The position numbers and the translations under genes are program-made. Under the pieces are notes generated by a model. That model made no database searches, had not been told where the DNA came from, and saw nothing but the letters and a program-made list of their open reading frames with translations. Shown piece after piece: positions 41,518-53,169 of a stretch of 64,000 nucleotides of DNA. Each line of letters begins with the position of its first letter. Positions within the stretch are counted from its first letter, which is position 1. The stretch spans positions 1,360,335 through 1,424,334 of the forward strand of contig CM035350.1 in NCBI GenBank assembly GCA_020137815.1, read 5' to 3'. The DNA comes from Hormiphora californensis (taxonomy: Eukaryota > Ctenophora > Tentaculata > Cydippida > Pleurobrachiidae).

Positions 41518-44062
41518 TCAATTTCTTCCCTGCCTCCTCTCTTCAATATGTCGGAATGCTCTGTCAAATTCGTTGGGATCTTTCACAGCGTAATCTTGAA
41601 ACTCCTAGAAAATAAGAATTGGTTAGTAAACCAAACCAAACCAAAAACAACAGGGGAAACAAGATGTGATATTTTTGTTTTCCCGTGAAGTTTGTAGGAC
41701 CTATAAATAACTGCGCGCGTCTGTTTGGATCAGCTTGCTCGCGCCAACACCTCTACAGTTCTTCATCCCGCGCCCTCCTGTTGATTCCCTTTTATAAAGT
41801 GAGGTGTGTCTGATCGATATCTGTATCATGTGATAACTGTGTAAGAAGTGATTACTGTGTGAAAAGTGACGTTATGTCCCACACAGTGTGACTATTACTC
41901 ACTCTTCAAATCCGTTGAGTTTGCTCATGCCGTGTTTGAAATCTAGATACGAGATAGTACCATCGTCATCCATATCCATCTCTCTGATCACCTGGATAGG
42001 AAGCTGCAATTAGGGGAGGGTGGGGGGAGATAATGAGGGGTCTTTTGGTAGTAGTGGCTCCTCTTTTTTGTAGACAAACAGAGGAAAATGCCAGATTTGC
42101 TCTACAGTTTTTACAGCTTTGAATCAAGGTACAGAAAATCAGATACGAAGTATAAACGGGATAAAAAGATAATCAATAATCATCCAGACAACAATCAATG
42201 ATTTACAATTTATTGAACATAACGGACATTTCCACAGTTAATCAGAACTTACATGCTGAACAGTTAGTTTAGTTAGCTCACTATGTTGCTCTAGCCTCCA
42301 TTTGATGTAGGGCTGCTAATTGATATAATCAGAGCTGCTAATTGGTATGATCAGAGCTGCTAATTGGTATAATTGGCTAATTGGTATAATCAGAGAAAAG
42401 GTGATAGGTTTTTATCCAAGACATGGTGCATAGTGAGATGATCAGCAGGGGAGACACCTACACGCTGTACAATTTGCCTGCGCTCCTCCCCTGTTAGGGA
42501 CGTGGTATTGGACCCCAGTACATCAACATCACCATCACCAGACTGCTGTTGTAGTTACCATGACAACAAGGTGTTAGGAGAGGCCTAATATACAGACACT
42601 TATATATACAGACACTTATATATAGCAATTAGAACGATACTAAACATCATGTTCTCAACATACACACAGATATTATTACACAAACACACATTACACCCAC
42701 AAATAGTACACAGACACACTTTATTGTTACACACTCAATATATTCCAGCGACATGGAAATGTGTGGAATGATTACTGCACGCGTGGGTGGTTATGTGTAG
42801 TTTAAGAACTAAGTATTGTTTCCAATCTGAATCGTCCACTCCTATTATTATGTGGAACCCCCCAGGGGGTCCCCTGGTGTTAATATCATTACTTCACAAA
42901 CCCTACCCCCAGATCTAATAAAAATGAACTTACATTATTGACAACTTTCTGTCTATCCTCAGTGTTCAGATTGCCACCTGTCACAGAGGGTTGGATGAGG
43001 AACAGGACAACTTTCTCTAAATCCTTCTCACATATCTCACCATCATCGTTGAAGTCTGAGGAATGGAATGAAATATTAGAGAGAGAGAGGTGTGATGAAG
43101 AAGTTACTGGGTGAGTAAGGGTGCATAAAGTTCTTTGGAGCATATTATATTGGTACAGACCGTCGCACAGAAATGATCACAGAAATCAATGTAAAACTTA
43201 TATTCAAGTTGGTGAAACTCTGCTGAATGTAGCCTCTAATTTCATTTGAATTACAGCTGTGCTTCTAAACACTCTCTTGCTCTATCTCTCTCTCCCCAGC
43301 TATCACAGTGTTATATCTGGCCAAACACTACCGGGCACACACAACACATTACATCACTTACTATCATGCTTACACACACTGCTACTACTGACCATATATC
43401 CTGAAGGCGATATCTATCTTGGTATTAAGTGGGGCCTTGCTACTGAATTGAGACATCATATCAAGAAACTCCTCAAAATTCATCCTGCCATCACCAGTCT
43501 GAGAGAACACATCCAGTATCCTCTCATTGAATGGGTTAGCCTGGGGGTGTCAGGGGGTTAGCCTGGGGGTGTGAGGGGGCGTGAGCAACTCATTAACCGG
43601 GTTAGCCTGGGGGGTGTGTCATACTCATGGGGTTAGCCTGGGTCAGAGTGTGAGCGACTGGGGCTCGACCCTCGCTGTTCAAAACACACGAAACATACGA
43701 TTAGGGGATGTAATGTTTGAACAATGGGAATGTAACTTCCAATTTGTAACATCTTCTCGAGAAACATACCGCTAGCTCAGGTAGGCTAAGAATTTCTGGT
43801 TTCGTTAGCACTGGGTTCCTCTCAGCCTTCGCTTTCTCCGGGGAGAGGGCACAGAACCGCTTGTGGACACTGAAAATACAGAGAATAGCAGCACTGTTTA
43901 ACATGCAACATATTAGTGGAGAATGGAGATGTGTCTCAGTAGAAATGTGTTGGAGGAGTTTCCCCAAGAGACTTACTGTAAGACTTCTCTCTTGGTGAAA
44001 TATGTCAAATCTTGGAATTCTGCTAGTTCTTCTTGGTTATATCTCGATGCATTTTGACCCAT
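41518..44062 (-). CDS. CIB-like EF-hand protein, 6-7 exons
   Basis: Exons (- strand): 44062-43977, 43869-43770, 43540-43393, 43055-42934, optional 42542-42462, 41991-41899/41902, and a 3' exon 41604-41518. The N-terminus MGQNASRYNQEELAEFQDLT with an N-myristoylation-type Gly2, LSLPELA-ANPFNERI, and EF loops YDFNDDGEICEKDLE and MDMDDDGTISYLDF identify the calcium- and integrin-binding (CIB) family, small EF-hand regulators of membrane partners. Phases close through 42934. After the last EF hand the frame meets TGA at 41901-41899 at a donor-like GAGTGAGT. The exon 41604-41518 (EFQDYAVKDPNEFDRAF) fits the family C-terminus but is out of phase by one base. This could be a missing G or an alternative end. 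Family certain, 3' structure uncertain. Confidence 0.75.
43533..43643 (-). repeat. Tandemly repeated splice-acceptor sequence, CIB intron 2
   Basis: On the minus strand ACACCCCCAG|GCTAACCC occurs about four times in ~110 bp. The unit nearest the coding exon is the acceptor used for exon 3. Confidence 0.75.
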
Positions 44063-46284
44063 ATCTAATGAGGGGATTTGTTACAATTCAAGTTCAATTC
44101 AAGTACAATTACAAGGGGATTTGTTACACTTACAAACTTTAATATCACTAGCGCACCCATTGAGTGCGCCTCAAGTAAGGGCTTTTTGATAACCCACCCG
44201 GCTTCGCCGGGTGGTTCTTTTTGCCCCTTTCAACGTCTATAAAACGGTTGCCATGGCAACTGAATTGGTAACTATGGGGACTGGCATGTTAAAAGTCATT
44301 CGAAAAATATTAACAGACTTCCACTGGAAGTTCCAAAGTGTGAATGACAGCTTATACACCTTTGGTCATATGAAGTGTTTTATGAAGGAGCACTGTCGCT
44401 TAGATACCGCTGAACGAACGACCACCACTTCGACGTCGTTCATCTCCAAATTATAATAGAGATGGGTGGTTGAATAAAGGTCCTCCCGCTATAAAAGCAG
44501 GCAAGTCTGTTTTAGCGCTAGGGTGTATTACATTACCGAGGATCTATCATCTAAAGACCTCAAATCTAAACCTGTTTAACCACCAACTTCAACAAGAATT
44601 ATTCCATTTGCCCACCCTTCATACGTATCATAATATTATCATATAGGATCACGATACCAAGGCTTGGTCATATTCATATTGTAATGTGAAATACATGATA
44701 GGTGTATAGATTTTGCCTCACTTCACCTCACACCCTGACCTAACTATTTAACATCCGACCAGTCCAACCACCACGATCGCAAAATAACGATGTTAAGTCG
44801 GATTTTTGAAGTTGTCACCCCTTTTCACGCACAGCGTTTAAGTTTAAGTTTATGCACAATTTATCACAAAGTCACACACATTAATATATAACTTCGTCCC
44901 GCTCTTACACCATACACCAATAAAAGTGATACAAGGCTGAGAGGTGAAAATATACAGTTCACATCAGCGGTTTCCTAAAGCGGTTTAAACAATACTTAGA
45001 GACAGTGAAACATATCCTAGTAGCATTGGATGCACAAAAACGAGGAACAATGGAAAATAGAAAACTGAAACAAGGTGATGAACAAACAAAACAAGCAGAC
45101 AGACATAAAAACAGATTAAAAACAGATTAAACACAAAGTCACAGACGCAAAACACAACATCAACAGTCAATACAAAACGGTTAATGCAAAAACATGATAA
45201 CAAACTTACAAGCACATTCACAGACAAACAAACAATCACAAACACATATACACAGATTCGGTAATAAATTATAAATTAGCTGTCCTTCAAACACACACTC
45301 ACTGAAGAGTCCTTGACAAGTTTTTTATCGAGAAAAACGTATTGAGAAAAACGGTATGTATGGGTCTTCTTTCTTCATTCTTCGGCATAAAACTCAGCCA
45401 ATCTGGAACCTCAGCTACTCAAACTCTGCTAAACAACTCAGAGGCCAGAAAAAATGTTAACAATTTACACAAAATGCACACTTGAAAATATTAACTCATT
45501 GACTCAGTCATGGGTGGTCCCTCTACTAAGTCTCAGGTAGATGTAGGAAGGAATGGTGTAGAAAGTAGGAAGGGATGTAGGAAGGAATATAGGAAGGAAT
45601 GGTGCAGAATAGAGACAGTAGGTCATAGGTGGGATGTAAGGGAGCTGGAGAGAGGGTCTGGAAGAAGAGACAGCACCCAGGACACGGGAAACCCAGGAAC
45701 GAACCAGGTAAGGACAGGGAGGCAGACTATTTAGTTCCAGGAAGAAATGATGTAGGATTGAGAAAGCAGGTCATAGGTGGGATATAGGAGAGCTTGAGTG
45801 TGTTGGTCTGGAAGTAGGGCGTGGTGGCAATGGTAGCGAGAGACAGCAGACAGGTCACGAGAACCTAGGTACGAACCAGGTAAGGACAGGGAGGTAGACT
45901 ATTTAGTTCCAGGAAGAATTGATGTAGGATTGAGAAAGCAGGTCATAGGTGGGATATAGGGGAGCTTGAGCGTGTTGGTCTGGAAGTAGGGCGTGGTGGC
46001 AGTGATAGCGAGAGACAGCAGACAGGACACGGGAACCCAGGAATGAACCAGGTAATGCCAAGGGAGGGATCTATTTCCCAAAAGTTGTGAAACAGGATCA
46101 GATTTAGAACCGCATGCAAGGAATAGTATAGGCAAGGAATAATGAAGCGTTTATGTGCGGAGCTGGAGCCTGGGGGAAAACAACGGATTTACTGTGAAGT
46201 TAACTGGACTGGGTGCCCAGGAAATTATGCGGGTAGATTTGTGCCGGGAAGATGGTGCGGTGCTGATAGAATGCCGAGTGAGGT
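44063..46284. other. Intergenic, 2.2 kb, no gene supported
   Basis: It contains two adjacent hairpins at 44151-44169 (GCGCAC...GTGCGC) and 44191-44217 (CACCCGGC-TTC-GCCGGGTG), a low-complexity A/C-rich stretch near 45000-45250, and the 172-bp minisatellite below. Short frames at 44211-44456 and 44985-45245 have no recognisable similarity. Confidence 0.5.
45540..46075. repeat. 172-bp minisatellite, about 2.5-3 copies
   Basis: Phase marks GAACCAGGTAAGGACAGG at 45701, GAACCAGGTAAGG at 45873 and GAACCAGGTAATG at 46045 give a 172-bp period. The unit includes GTCATAGGTGGGATATAG and GGAAGTAGGGCGTGGTGGCA. The outer copies are partial and diverged. Confidence 0.85.
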
Positions 46285-49229
46285 TTATTCAGGTCCATAA
46301 GCCAAAGTAAACATATGGGTTTTCAAGGCCTTTTTAAACATCGGCAAGGTTTCCGTGGTTCGAATTTCTTTAGGTAGGCGATTCCAGATCCTCGGAGCAG
46401 CTATACTAAAAGCTCTCTCAGTGGTTTTGTAGTTGTAGTTACTGTGTACCTCTTCCAGTCTTGTCGTGTCACAGTCGACTCTTAAACTCATCGGTTTTTG
46501 TTTCCGTCTTTGCAGCATTTCCGATATGTATCCAGGCGTCCCATTATTCAGGGATTTGTATACCATCATACAGATCTTATATTCTATTCTGTGTCTAACA
46601 GGTAGGAAGTGGGATTTTTTCCGTAGATCTGTTACACCACGTCTGCTACGTTTACCATGGACAAAGCGAGTGGCAGAGTTCTGTAGCTTCTGAAGACGCT
46701 TCACATCCTTGTCTTTGAGACCTATCAGTAGAGCGCTACAATAATCAATTTTTGAGTGTATAAGTGAGTTCACAAGTTGGGTCTTTTGCTTTTTGTTCAG
46801 TTTGCCTGCAATTCTCCACATGTTGACGAGTTGGTAGTTGCACGACTGAACAACTCTGGAGACGTGCTGGGACATCGTGAGTTCGCTATCGATCATGACG
46901 CCGAGATTCTTAGCAACTGGTTTGACTTCCGTTTCTTCTTGTACAATGTTCAGTGTGGCATCACTGGTAGATTTATCCCATTTGTTTCGTAGGATAAGAA
47001 CTTCTGTTTTATCCGGATTCAACTTCAACAGGTTCTGTGTCATCCAGAGACGAATGTGAGACACGCAGCTCTGAACTTTCTTTATCACATCATCGAAAGT
47101 TTCTGGGGTGAAAGCTATCGAAAGTTGAGAATCATCCGCATACATGTGCAGGCTGAGACCATATAGTTCCGCTATTTTCTGTAGATCTCTGGTGTAGAGT
47201 ATGAACAAGAGGGGCCCCAGGATGGAACCCTGAGGAACACCAATGCTGATAGACTTTGCTTCTGACTCGACCGAACCTATCTTTACTCTAGCTGTTCGAT
47301 TAGTAAGATATGATTCGATCCAGCTCAATACCTTTCCAGTCACTCCATAATCATGTTTCAGGCGGTGTAGTAGCTTGGCATGAGATATGGTGTCAAAGGC
47401 CGCTGAAAGGTCCAGAAGAACTAGGATGACCTTGGTCTTTTTATCCAGCTGCACAAGTATGTCGTTTACTATCTTGATAGTGGCCGTTTCACAGCTATGT
47501 TTCGAGCGATAAGCAGATTGAACTTCACTGAACAGTCCATTACTCTCCACGTAGTCAGTAAGCTGGTCAGCGACGCATTTCTCCAGGACCTTCGAGATGA
47601 ACGAAAGGTTTGAGATTGGTCGATAACTATTAAGTTCATCAGGGTCTAGGTCACTGTTTTTGTATGATGGTCGAATAACAGCAGACTTTAAGCTATCAGG
47701 GACTTCTCCTTTTGTGAGACTGGTGTTCACAATCTTAGACACTATTGGAATGAGGGCTGGAAAAGCATCGTTGACAAATGAAGTTGGCATAGGGTCCAGG
47801 GTACAGTGTTTCTTGTTCATAGCACGGACAGTAGCAGCCAGCATCGAATCGGAGACAGGTTGAAATTTCGCAAACTTTGGCAACTCTGCATCTGTTTCTA
47901 GTCGCGGTGTCAGTTCAGGAAGATCGGCTGTGAAATCCGGATCAAGCTGAATTTTCTCATAGATTGCCTCGATCTTGGAAGTGAAAAAGTCGATCATCCG
48001 GTCTGGAAGCCCATCTGGATCGTCAGTGGAGGGGAGTTGGGTCGGCGTCTTTTCCTTTCCGAGCAGGTGGTTTAGGATTTGATACAACGCAGCATGATTT
48101 CCGTCTGCTGCCTCTAGACGCTGTTGGAAGAATTCTCTTCTGGTGCGATTGAATACAGTTTTAGTAAACCGGATCTCAGCTATGAACAACTTTTCAGCTA
48201 TTAGAACTTTTTCGTGGCAGACTGGTTTGTTCTTTTGCTTCTGTTTAAGGGCTTTCTTGTACGCTGACTTGTACTTCCGCTCTGCTTTTCGGCGTTTGTG
48301 TAGAGCATCATAGCACTCTTGACTAAACCAGGGGGGCTTAGAGGATTCCGAAACAACTTTATCCTCAATCGGTGCTAACTGGTCAAGTATGTCTTCAAGT
48401 ATGGTGTTATACAGTTTGACACATTCATCGACTGATTCAGGAAGCGGAGATTGACACAGTTTTGATTTCAGAATCATATCCCGCACCAATTCAGTAGAAC
48501 TCGTTTCATCGAGCGGCCAGTGATCATTTTCTTATGTTTGATCCCGTTTGCTGAGCCACAATGCATTTTGAAGTCAACTAAGAAGTGGTCGGGTACTTCA
48601 GGGGTAGGTGTGACATTCAAAGAATCAAGAAGTGGGACATCTTTTGTCAGTACGAGATCAAGGGTGCCCCCGTGGAGGTGAGTCGGTTCTCGAACATGCT
48701 GTATCCAACAATGATCCTCAAGTATTTGCAAGAAACTTTGGGCGAATGGACAGAGCAGTTTTTCCACGTGAACATTAAAGTCACCAGTTATCAGATGATG
48801 TCCAGACTTCGATGAAAACACTGAAAGAAACTCCTCGAACTCCTCAAGGAAGATCGCCTGTTTGGAAGAATCAGGGGGACGGTAGATAACAGCAACTCTC
48901 GTCAGGTCTATTCCAGGTCCATCAAGTATTGCTTCCAGCAACTCAAAGCTCGAGAAGACTTTACGAGATTTACATCGTTTCACTTTTAGTTCTTTCCTGT
49001 AAACAATGGCAACTCCACCACCTCTGCTACCGCGAGGAACACTGAGCAGCTTGTAGGGGAATTCTTCTATCTCCTTTGATAGAGCAGATTCTTTTGGAGA
49101 TAGCCAAGATTCGGTTACACACATCACATCTATTTCCTGATCCATAGTTAGTACCAAGACTTCCTCTGTTTTGTTGCGAATCGAGCAGCAGTTGATGTTT
49201 CCGAAACTAAGAGAGGGAACTTTAGACAT
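46285..49229 (-). pseudogene. LINE ORF2: APE endonuclease and RT, one frameshift
   Basis: The first part (49229-48474, 251 aa) has the endonuclease signatures NINCCSIRNK, VTESWL, VIYRPPD, LITGDFNVH and VPDHFLVD. The second part (48489-46285, 734 aa) has the RT with VLLDLSAAFDTISH (A), GVPQGSILGPLLFILY (B), MYADDSQL (C) and the C-terminal IDYCSALLIG region. The two frames overlap by 16 bp and the change is explained by one base near 48480-48500. Apart from this break ORF2 is complete, at about 980 aa. The ATG at 49229 follows the ORF1 stop by 2 bp, typical of coupled LINE ORFs. Confidence 0.85.
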
Positions 49230-49231
49230 AT

Positions 49232-49876
49232 CTAGTTTTTTGCCTGTTCTTCAATGAGGGATAGGCGGAATGGGCACAGCCGTTCTCCACTGTGATGATC
49301 TCTGGCTCGTGTTTTAAAAGTTTGAGACTTGTTGCAATTGACACAGAACTTCTTATCTCGGTTAGTACAGGTTTTTACATCGTGGTCTTCACCGCAGAGT
49401 TTACATACCAGAACAGTGCTAGTACAGTCCGCTGTTTTGTGTTTAAACCCATGACACTTGAAACACTGGGGCACATGAAATCGCTCAACTACATTCAGTC
49501 GGGACCAGCCATAGTAAACCTTTCCTGTTTCGAGAAGGCGTTGTTGGAGGGGAACAGGGATTCTTAGGGCAACTGTACACTTATCTTTGTTCTGGAAGTG
49601 GCTCTTTATGTAAACCACTGTTACATCCGGTGACAGCAAACATGGGTTTTTCTGTTGCAGAGTTTTCAGTACTCGATCTTTGGCCTCTTCCGTTGACAAG
49701 TTTTCTATGTTTTCTGGAACATGAAGAATCGTGACCTTGGCAGTTCCAGAGACCACAGATATGGTGGCATCCTGGGGGATTGAATTGGTGACCAGATCCT
49801 TGATCGACTCAATATCAGTTGATTCAGGAAAACCCACCCTGATTTCAGCAGCATGATTTGTATCCATGAAGAGCAT
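49232..49876 (-). CDS. LINE ORF1: zinc-knuckle RNA-binding protein
   Basis: A 214-aa frame. The N-terminal half has an RRM-like or LINE-ORF1-like pattern (AEIRVGFPESTDIES). The C-terminal half has tandem knuckles (CFKCHGFKHKTADC, CKLCGEDHDVKTC, FCVNC). It is shorter than many ORF1 proteins but intact. It is followed within 2 bp by ORF2. Confidence 0.75.
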   Translation of the reverse strand: MLFMDTNHAAEIRVGFPESTDIESIKDLVTNSIPQDATISVVSGTAKVTILHVPENIENLSTEEAKDRVLKTLQQKNPCLLSPDVTVVYIKSHFQNKDKCTVALRIPVPLQQRLLETGKVYYGWSRLNVVERFHVPQCFKCHGFKHKTADCTSTVLVCKLCGEDHDVKTCTNRDKKFCVNCNKSQTFKTRARDHHSGERLCPFRLSLIEEQAKN

Positions 49877-50129
49877 AGGAGTCTTTGCTAGGCAAGTGTT
49901 TAGGTTGTATTTGTGTGTGACAGTTCCTACCTGCTCTCACTTTTCGGCAAAAAGCCGCATATGATCAGAAAGAACATAATTTTTTTGTTTGACGAAATTG
50001 GTTAAGAAACAAAGACGTGAGAGCCAAAACAAGTTTCCGGTGCGCAAATAAAAATGTGTGCGCCACCCAGGGCGTGACAAGGCCAGCGTTAAAATCTGGG
50101 TGTTTCGTGAGTGCTGACAAACGGTTTTT

Positions 50130-50186
50130 TAGGGTTAGGGCTAAAGTGGGGTTAGGGTTAGGGCTGGGGTTTGGGTTGGGGTTAGG
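50130..50186. repeat. Interstitial telomere-like GGGTTA repeats
   Basis: Degenerate units AGGGTTAGGG, GGGGTTAGGGTTAGGG and GGGGTTAGGC. The perfect metazoan unit TTAGGG is present only a few times, so this is an interstitial relic, not a chromosome end. Confidence 0.75.
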
Positions 50187-50369
50187 CCTTGACATTTCCT
50201 ACCAGATAAACTTTGAATTAGCCAAAACGGTTGAGTGGTTTGGCGGTTAGAGTCATTTTAGTGAATCAACTTTTTTGGCAGCGCGCACCTGTAAACAGGC
50301 CACCAAACACCCAGATCGTAACGGCGCCCGCGTGACAACTTCAAAAAATCCTACTTAACATGTCTGTTA

Positions 50370-50523
50370 AAGTCCATTTTTTTTCAACTGTTCACCCCCC
50401 AAAGTCGTGCGCGGAATTGTTTTGCGCGTTTATCACATGTTAACGTGTAGCGCGCGCAGCGTAAATTAAAATATCGCACGCGCACGAGTTGAGGGGTGAA
50501 CAGTTGAATAAAAATGGACTTTA
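50370..50523. repeat. Inverted repeat, ~30-bp arms
   Basis: AAAGTCCATTTTTTTTCAAC...GTTCACCCC at 50370-50400 is matched by GGGGTGAACAGTTGAATAAA...GGACTTT at 50493-50523. Confidence 0.7.
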
Positions 50524-50690
50524 CCCGCGCCGCCAAATGCAAACGATTCATAGACATTCATAAACATTCATAAATAAACTTATTTTCGCCCAACGTTACC
50601 CTTGACGACGCCAAACGGCAAACCCAAGGGCCAAGAAAAAACGTTCAAAAAGTTTAAAAAAGAAGTCACTTTTGACGGAAAATTTCCAAA

Positions 50691-51055
50691 ATGAAATGCC
50701 AGCGCGCGGCTTAAAAAAGGTAAATTTGGCAGCGCTGTATTCGATATTATTCGCGCTTTCCATTCGGCGCGCAGTTTGGCGTCGTAAAGTCCGTTTCAAG
50801 CGACTTGACCCGTAATTCCTGGAATTTGGCGCATTGCGCGTTTACAAAGGGGAAATCCTGAATTTCCAGGAATCTCAGGTCAAGTCGTTTGAAACGCACT
50901 TTAGTGATGTGATTTAATGCATATGCATTCGTTTCAAAAATTCAGAGACGAGTGCACTTTTTAAAACTTGTCTTTGAAAAGCGTTGAAACTTGAAAAGCC
51001 AGCGGTGAGCGGCGTTTGCCAATGAAAAGCGCTGCCTTGTCCCTCTAACTGCCTC
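50691..51055. mobile_element. Internally deleted relative of the 2.4-4.1 kb element
   Basis: Its left part matches 2425-2560 (CAGCGCGCGGCTTA, ATTTGGCAGCGCTGT, GGCGCGCAG) and its right part matches 4030-4110 (AAAAGCGCTGCCTT, GTTTGCCAAT). Between them lies an inverted repeat (TTTCAAGCGACTTGACC / GGTCAAGTCGTTTGAAA) instead of the RT fragment. Confidence 0.5.
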
Positions 51056-51287
51056 CATAACTTAAGGCTTACACCCGACGTCATGCCTTGAGAGTTGAAT
51101 TTGTAGCCCATACAACTTATTTTTTGAGGAGACAACCGGTGACCCCCAATCCCCATCACCCTCTGTTCTACTTTCTAGGCCCCGTTTCTGGATGAAATGG
51201 TAGATGGGTCTGGTTTTATTATACCCCTTACTGTAACCATTACATGGCATCAACCATTTATTTTTCCCTGAAGCAAGGAAATGAAAG

Positions 51288-52877
51288 ATGGGTACATTTC
51301 AAAAAGTTATCAGGATTATCGGAGCAGTGGTTTGTGTCCTTGTTCTACTTCAGCTCCACATCTCCATCAACCAACCCTCGAACCGGTTCTCCCTCATGCG
51401 GCTCCAAAAGATGATAATAATTCAGACAATCATGTCCTTTATCAGTTACTACGTTTATAGGACTTATAAAACATCTCGATTATGGAGCAAGCTTGTGTTG
51501 ACAGCTGCTGCTCTGGCACATATCTCCTTCTTTACTCAGTACCTATTTATCAGTGACAATCCAACTCCCCTTTCCATCATTCCCTTTCTGGGGTTCTCCC
51601 TCATGATCTTTCTCGGAATGGGGACACTTGCCGGCGATATCGGAACTTTTATCTTTATACCTTTTACTATCAAGATCACGGTTGGGTACCAGCGGTTTAA
51701 ACTACACTCAGTTCCCAGTGCAGCTCTAGTGCTGACATTGTGGAGTTTTATAAACACTATTCTCCCTCCCCAACACTCCACCATACATGTCCCTATAAAG
51801 GGCCTGGGGAGGGAGTTCGATAACTTTCACATTCTTCACCTCTCTGACATCCATGTTGGACCCACGACGGGGAAGAAGTTTGTTGATTGGATGGTGGATC
51901 GGTCCAACTCGCACAACCCTGATGTAGTGTTTATAACTGGAGATCTGGTAGATAGTTCAGTGAAGAATTTGAAGAGGGCTGTGTTCGGATTGAAACACCT
52001 CAAGTCTAAATATGGGACATATTACGTCACAGGTAAGGGTTTACTATTGGAGTAATAAAATCATTTCCTAAAGTTTCTACGGATTGTTTTTGGAAAATTC
52101 CTTCTCTTTCTGATTCTCTAATAGGTCCCGTTCTACGTAGGTAACCACGAGTACTACACGAATGATGTAGATAACTGGCTACATTACCTCAGTGACTCCC
52201 TGGGTATCTACACGCTACACAATCAACACCATGTTATATCAGCCAGTAGTAACTCCTCCCAACAGATCTGTATTGCAGGGATAGATGATTATATAGCTAA
52301 GAAAATAGGGTGAGTAGACAGTAGTAGAATCGGGTGAGAAGGGAGGGACACTGTATAATGGGGGCTGGGGGGAGTCGAGTGTAAACCCTTTCCTTATTTC
52401 CCTTGTTTACCTTTGTAAACCCCTTCCTTATTTGCCGTATTTGTAACCCCCTCCTTCCCCCCAGTTACGAGGGCCACACTGCTGATCCAGTCGGAGCGAC
52501 GGAGGGATGTCCTAATGAGACCCCTGTTGTCATGCTAGCACATCAGCCTGCTGGTGCAAAACTGACCCTAAAAAGGGTTTCAAAAGTGGACCTCATCTTA
52601 TCAGGTATATCACTAGAAATCCTTCTTCCTCCCCCAGTAGACCCTTTGCTTTGTAGCTCCACATTCACATCTTGTCCCTGCAGGTCACACGCACGGAGGT
52701 CAGTTTTTCCCGGTCCATATTCCAGTATGGCTGGTGAACCCTTTCTTTGCTGGTCTCTATAATCCAAGGGAGGGAACTCACGTGTACGTATCACGTGGTT
52801 TGAGGTTCTATGGTGCCCCAATGAGGTTCCTGTCTTACCCCCAATATACATCTGTCTTCCTTCATCCTGCAGATTAG
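51288..52877 (+). CDS. TMPPE: TMPPE-like membrane metallophosphoesterase, 4 exons, 415 aa
   Basis: Exons 51288-52032, 52141-52309, 52465-52604, 52684-52877; GT-AG, phases 1, 2, 1, frame closes at TAG. The N-terminal ~165 residues contain several hydrophobic segments. The rest is a calcineurin-like metallophosphoesterase with the metal-binding series LSDIHVG (D187, H189), TGDLVDS (D219), GNHEYY, LAHQP and GHTHGGQFFP. Length and layout match transmembrane protein with metallophosphoesterase domain (TMPPE, ~450 aa). A neighbouring gene in the same orientation starts ~290 bp downstream. The physiological substrate is unknown for the family. Confidence 0.88.
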
Positions 52878-53169
52878 GTCTCTCAAAGAATGGGAACACT
52901 CCTCAGATTTATTGAAAAACTCGTCCCTTTAATATTCTTCAGTTTTATCAGACCGGACCCGATGCATGTGAGGATGTTACTGTTTTTCTTCAAAAACTTC
53001 AATAACTGTTTATTTGCGTTATGTGTGTAGATGTGTACTTTTTTTTGTTAACTTGTTGTGTTTTGATTGGTAAATTTAGTTTGCTAACCCTAATGTCATG
53101 ATAATTTTCCCACTTCCAATGTATTGCACACAATCACTGTTATCCTCCCCCTTTGTGTAGCCTAGAAAG

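Larger units (their letters stand above)
46180..49940 (-). mobile_element. CR1/Jockey-like LINE, nearly full length
   Basis: On the minus strand: a short leader, ORF1 (49876-49232), ORF2 (49229-46285, one frameshift) and a short 3' region. Limits are approximate, and no target-site duplication or tail repeat was established. Confidence 0.75.
49941..51287. other. Intergenic, nested repeats
   Basis: No gene. It holds a short telomere-like tract (50130-50186), inverted repeats around 50370-50523 and 50795-50902, and the dispersed repeat 50691-51055. All the short open frames are repeat by-products. Confidence 0.6.

Noticed and set aside
44985-45245. 86-codon minus-strand frame rich in Phe/Val/Cys
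   Set aside because: Low-complexity A/C-rich DNA; no start context, homology or splice partners.
46360-46375. GGTTCGAATTTC resembling a tRNA T-arm
   Set aside because: It lies inside the LINE ORF2 coding sequence and has no matching A box or acceptor stem. No tRNA, rRNA or CRISPR array was seen anywhere in the window.
50130-50186. Chromosome end
   Set aside because: The GGGTTA array is short, degenerate and flanked by genes and repeats on both sides.
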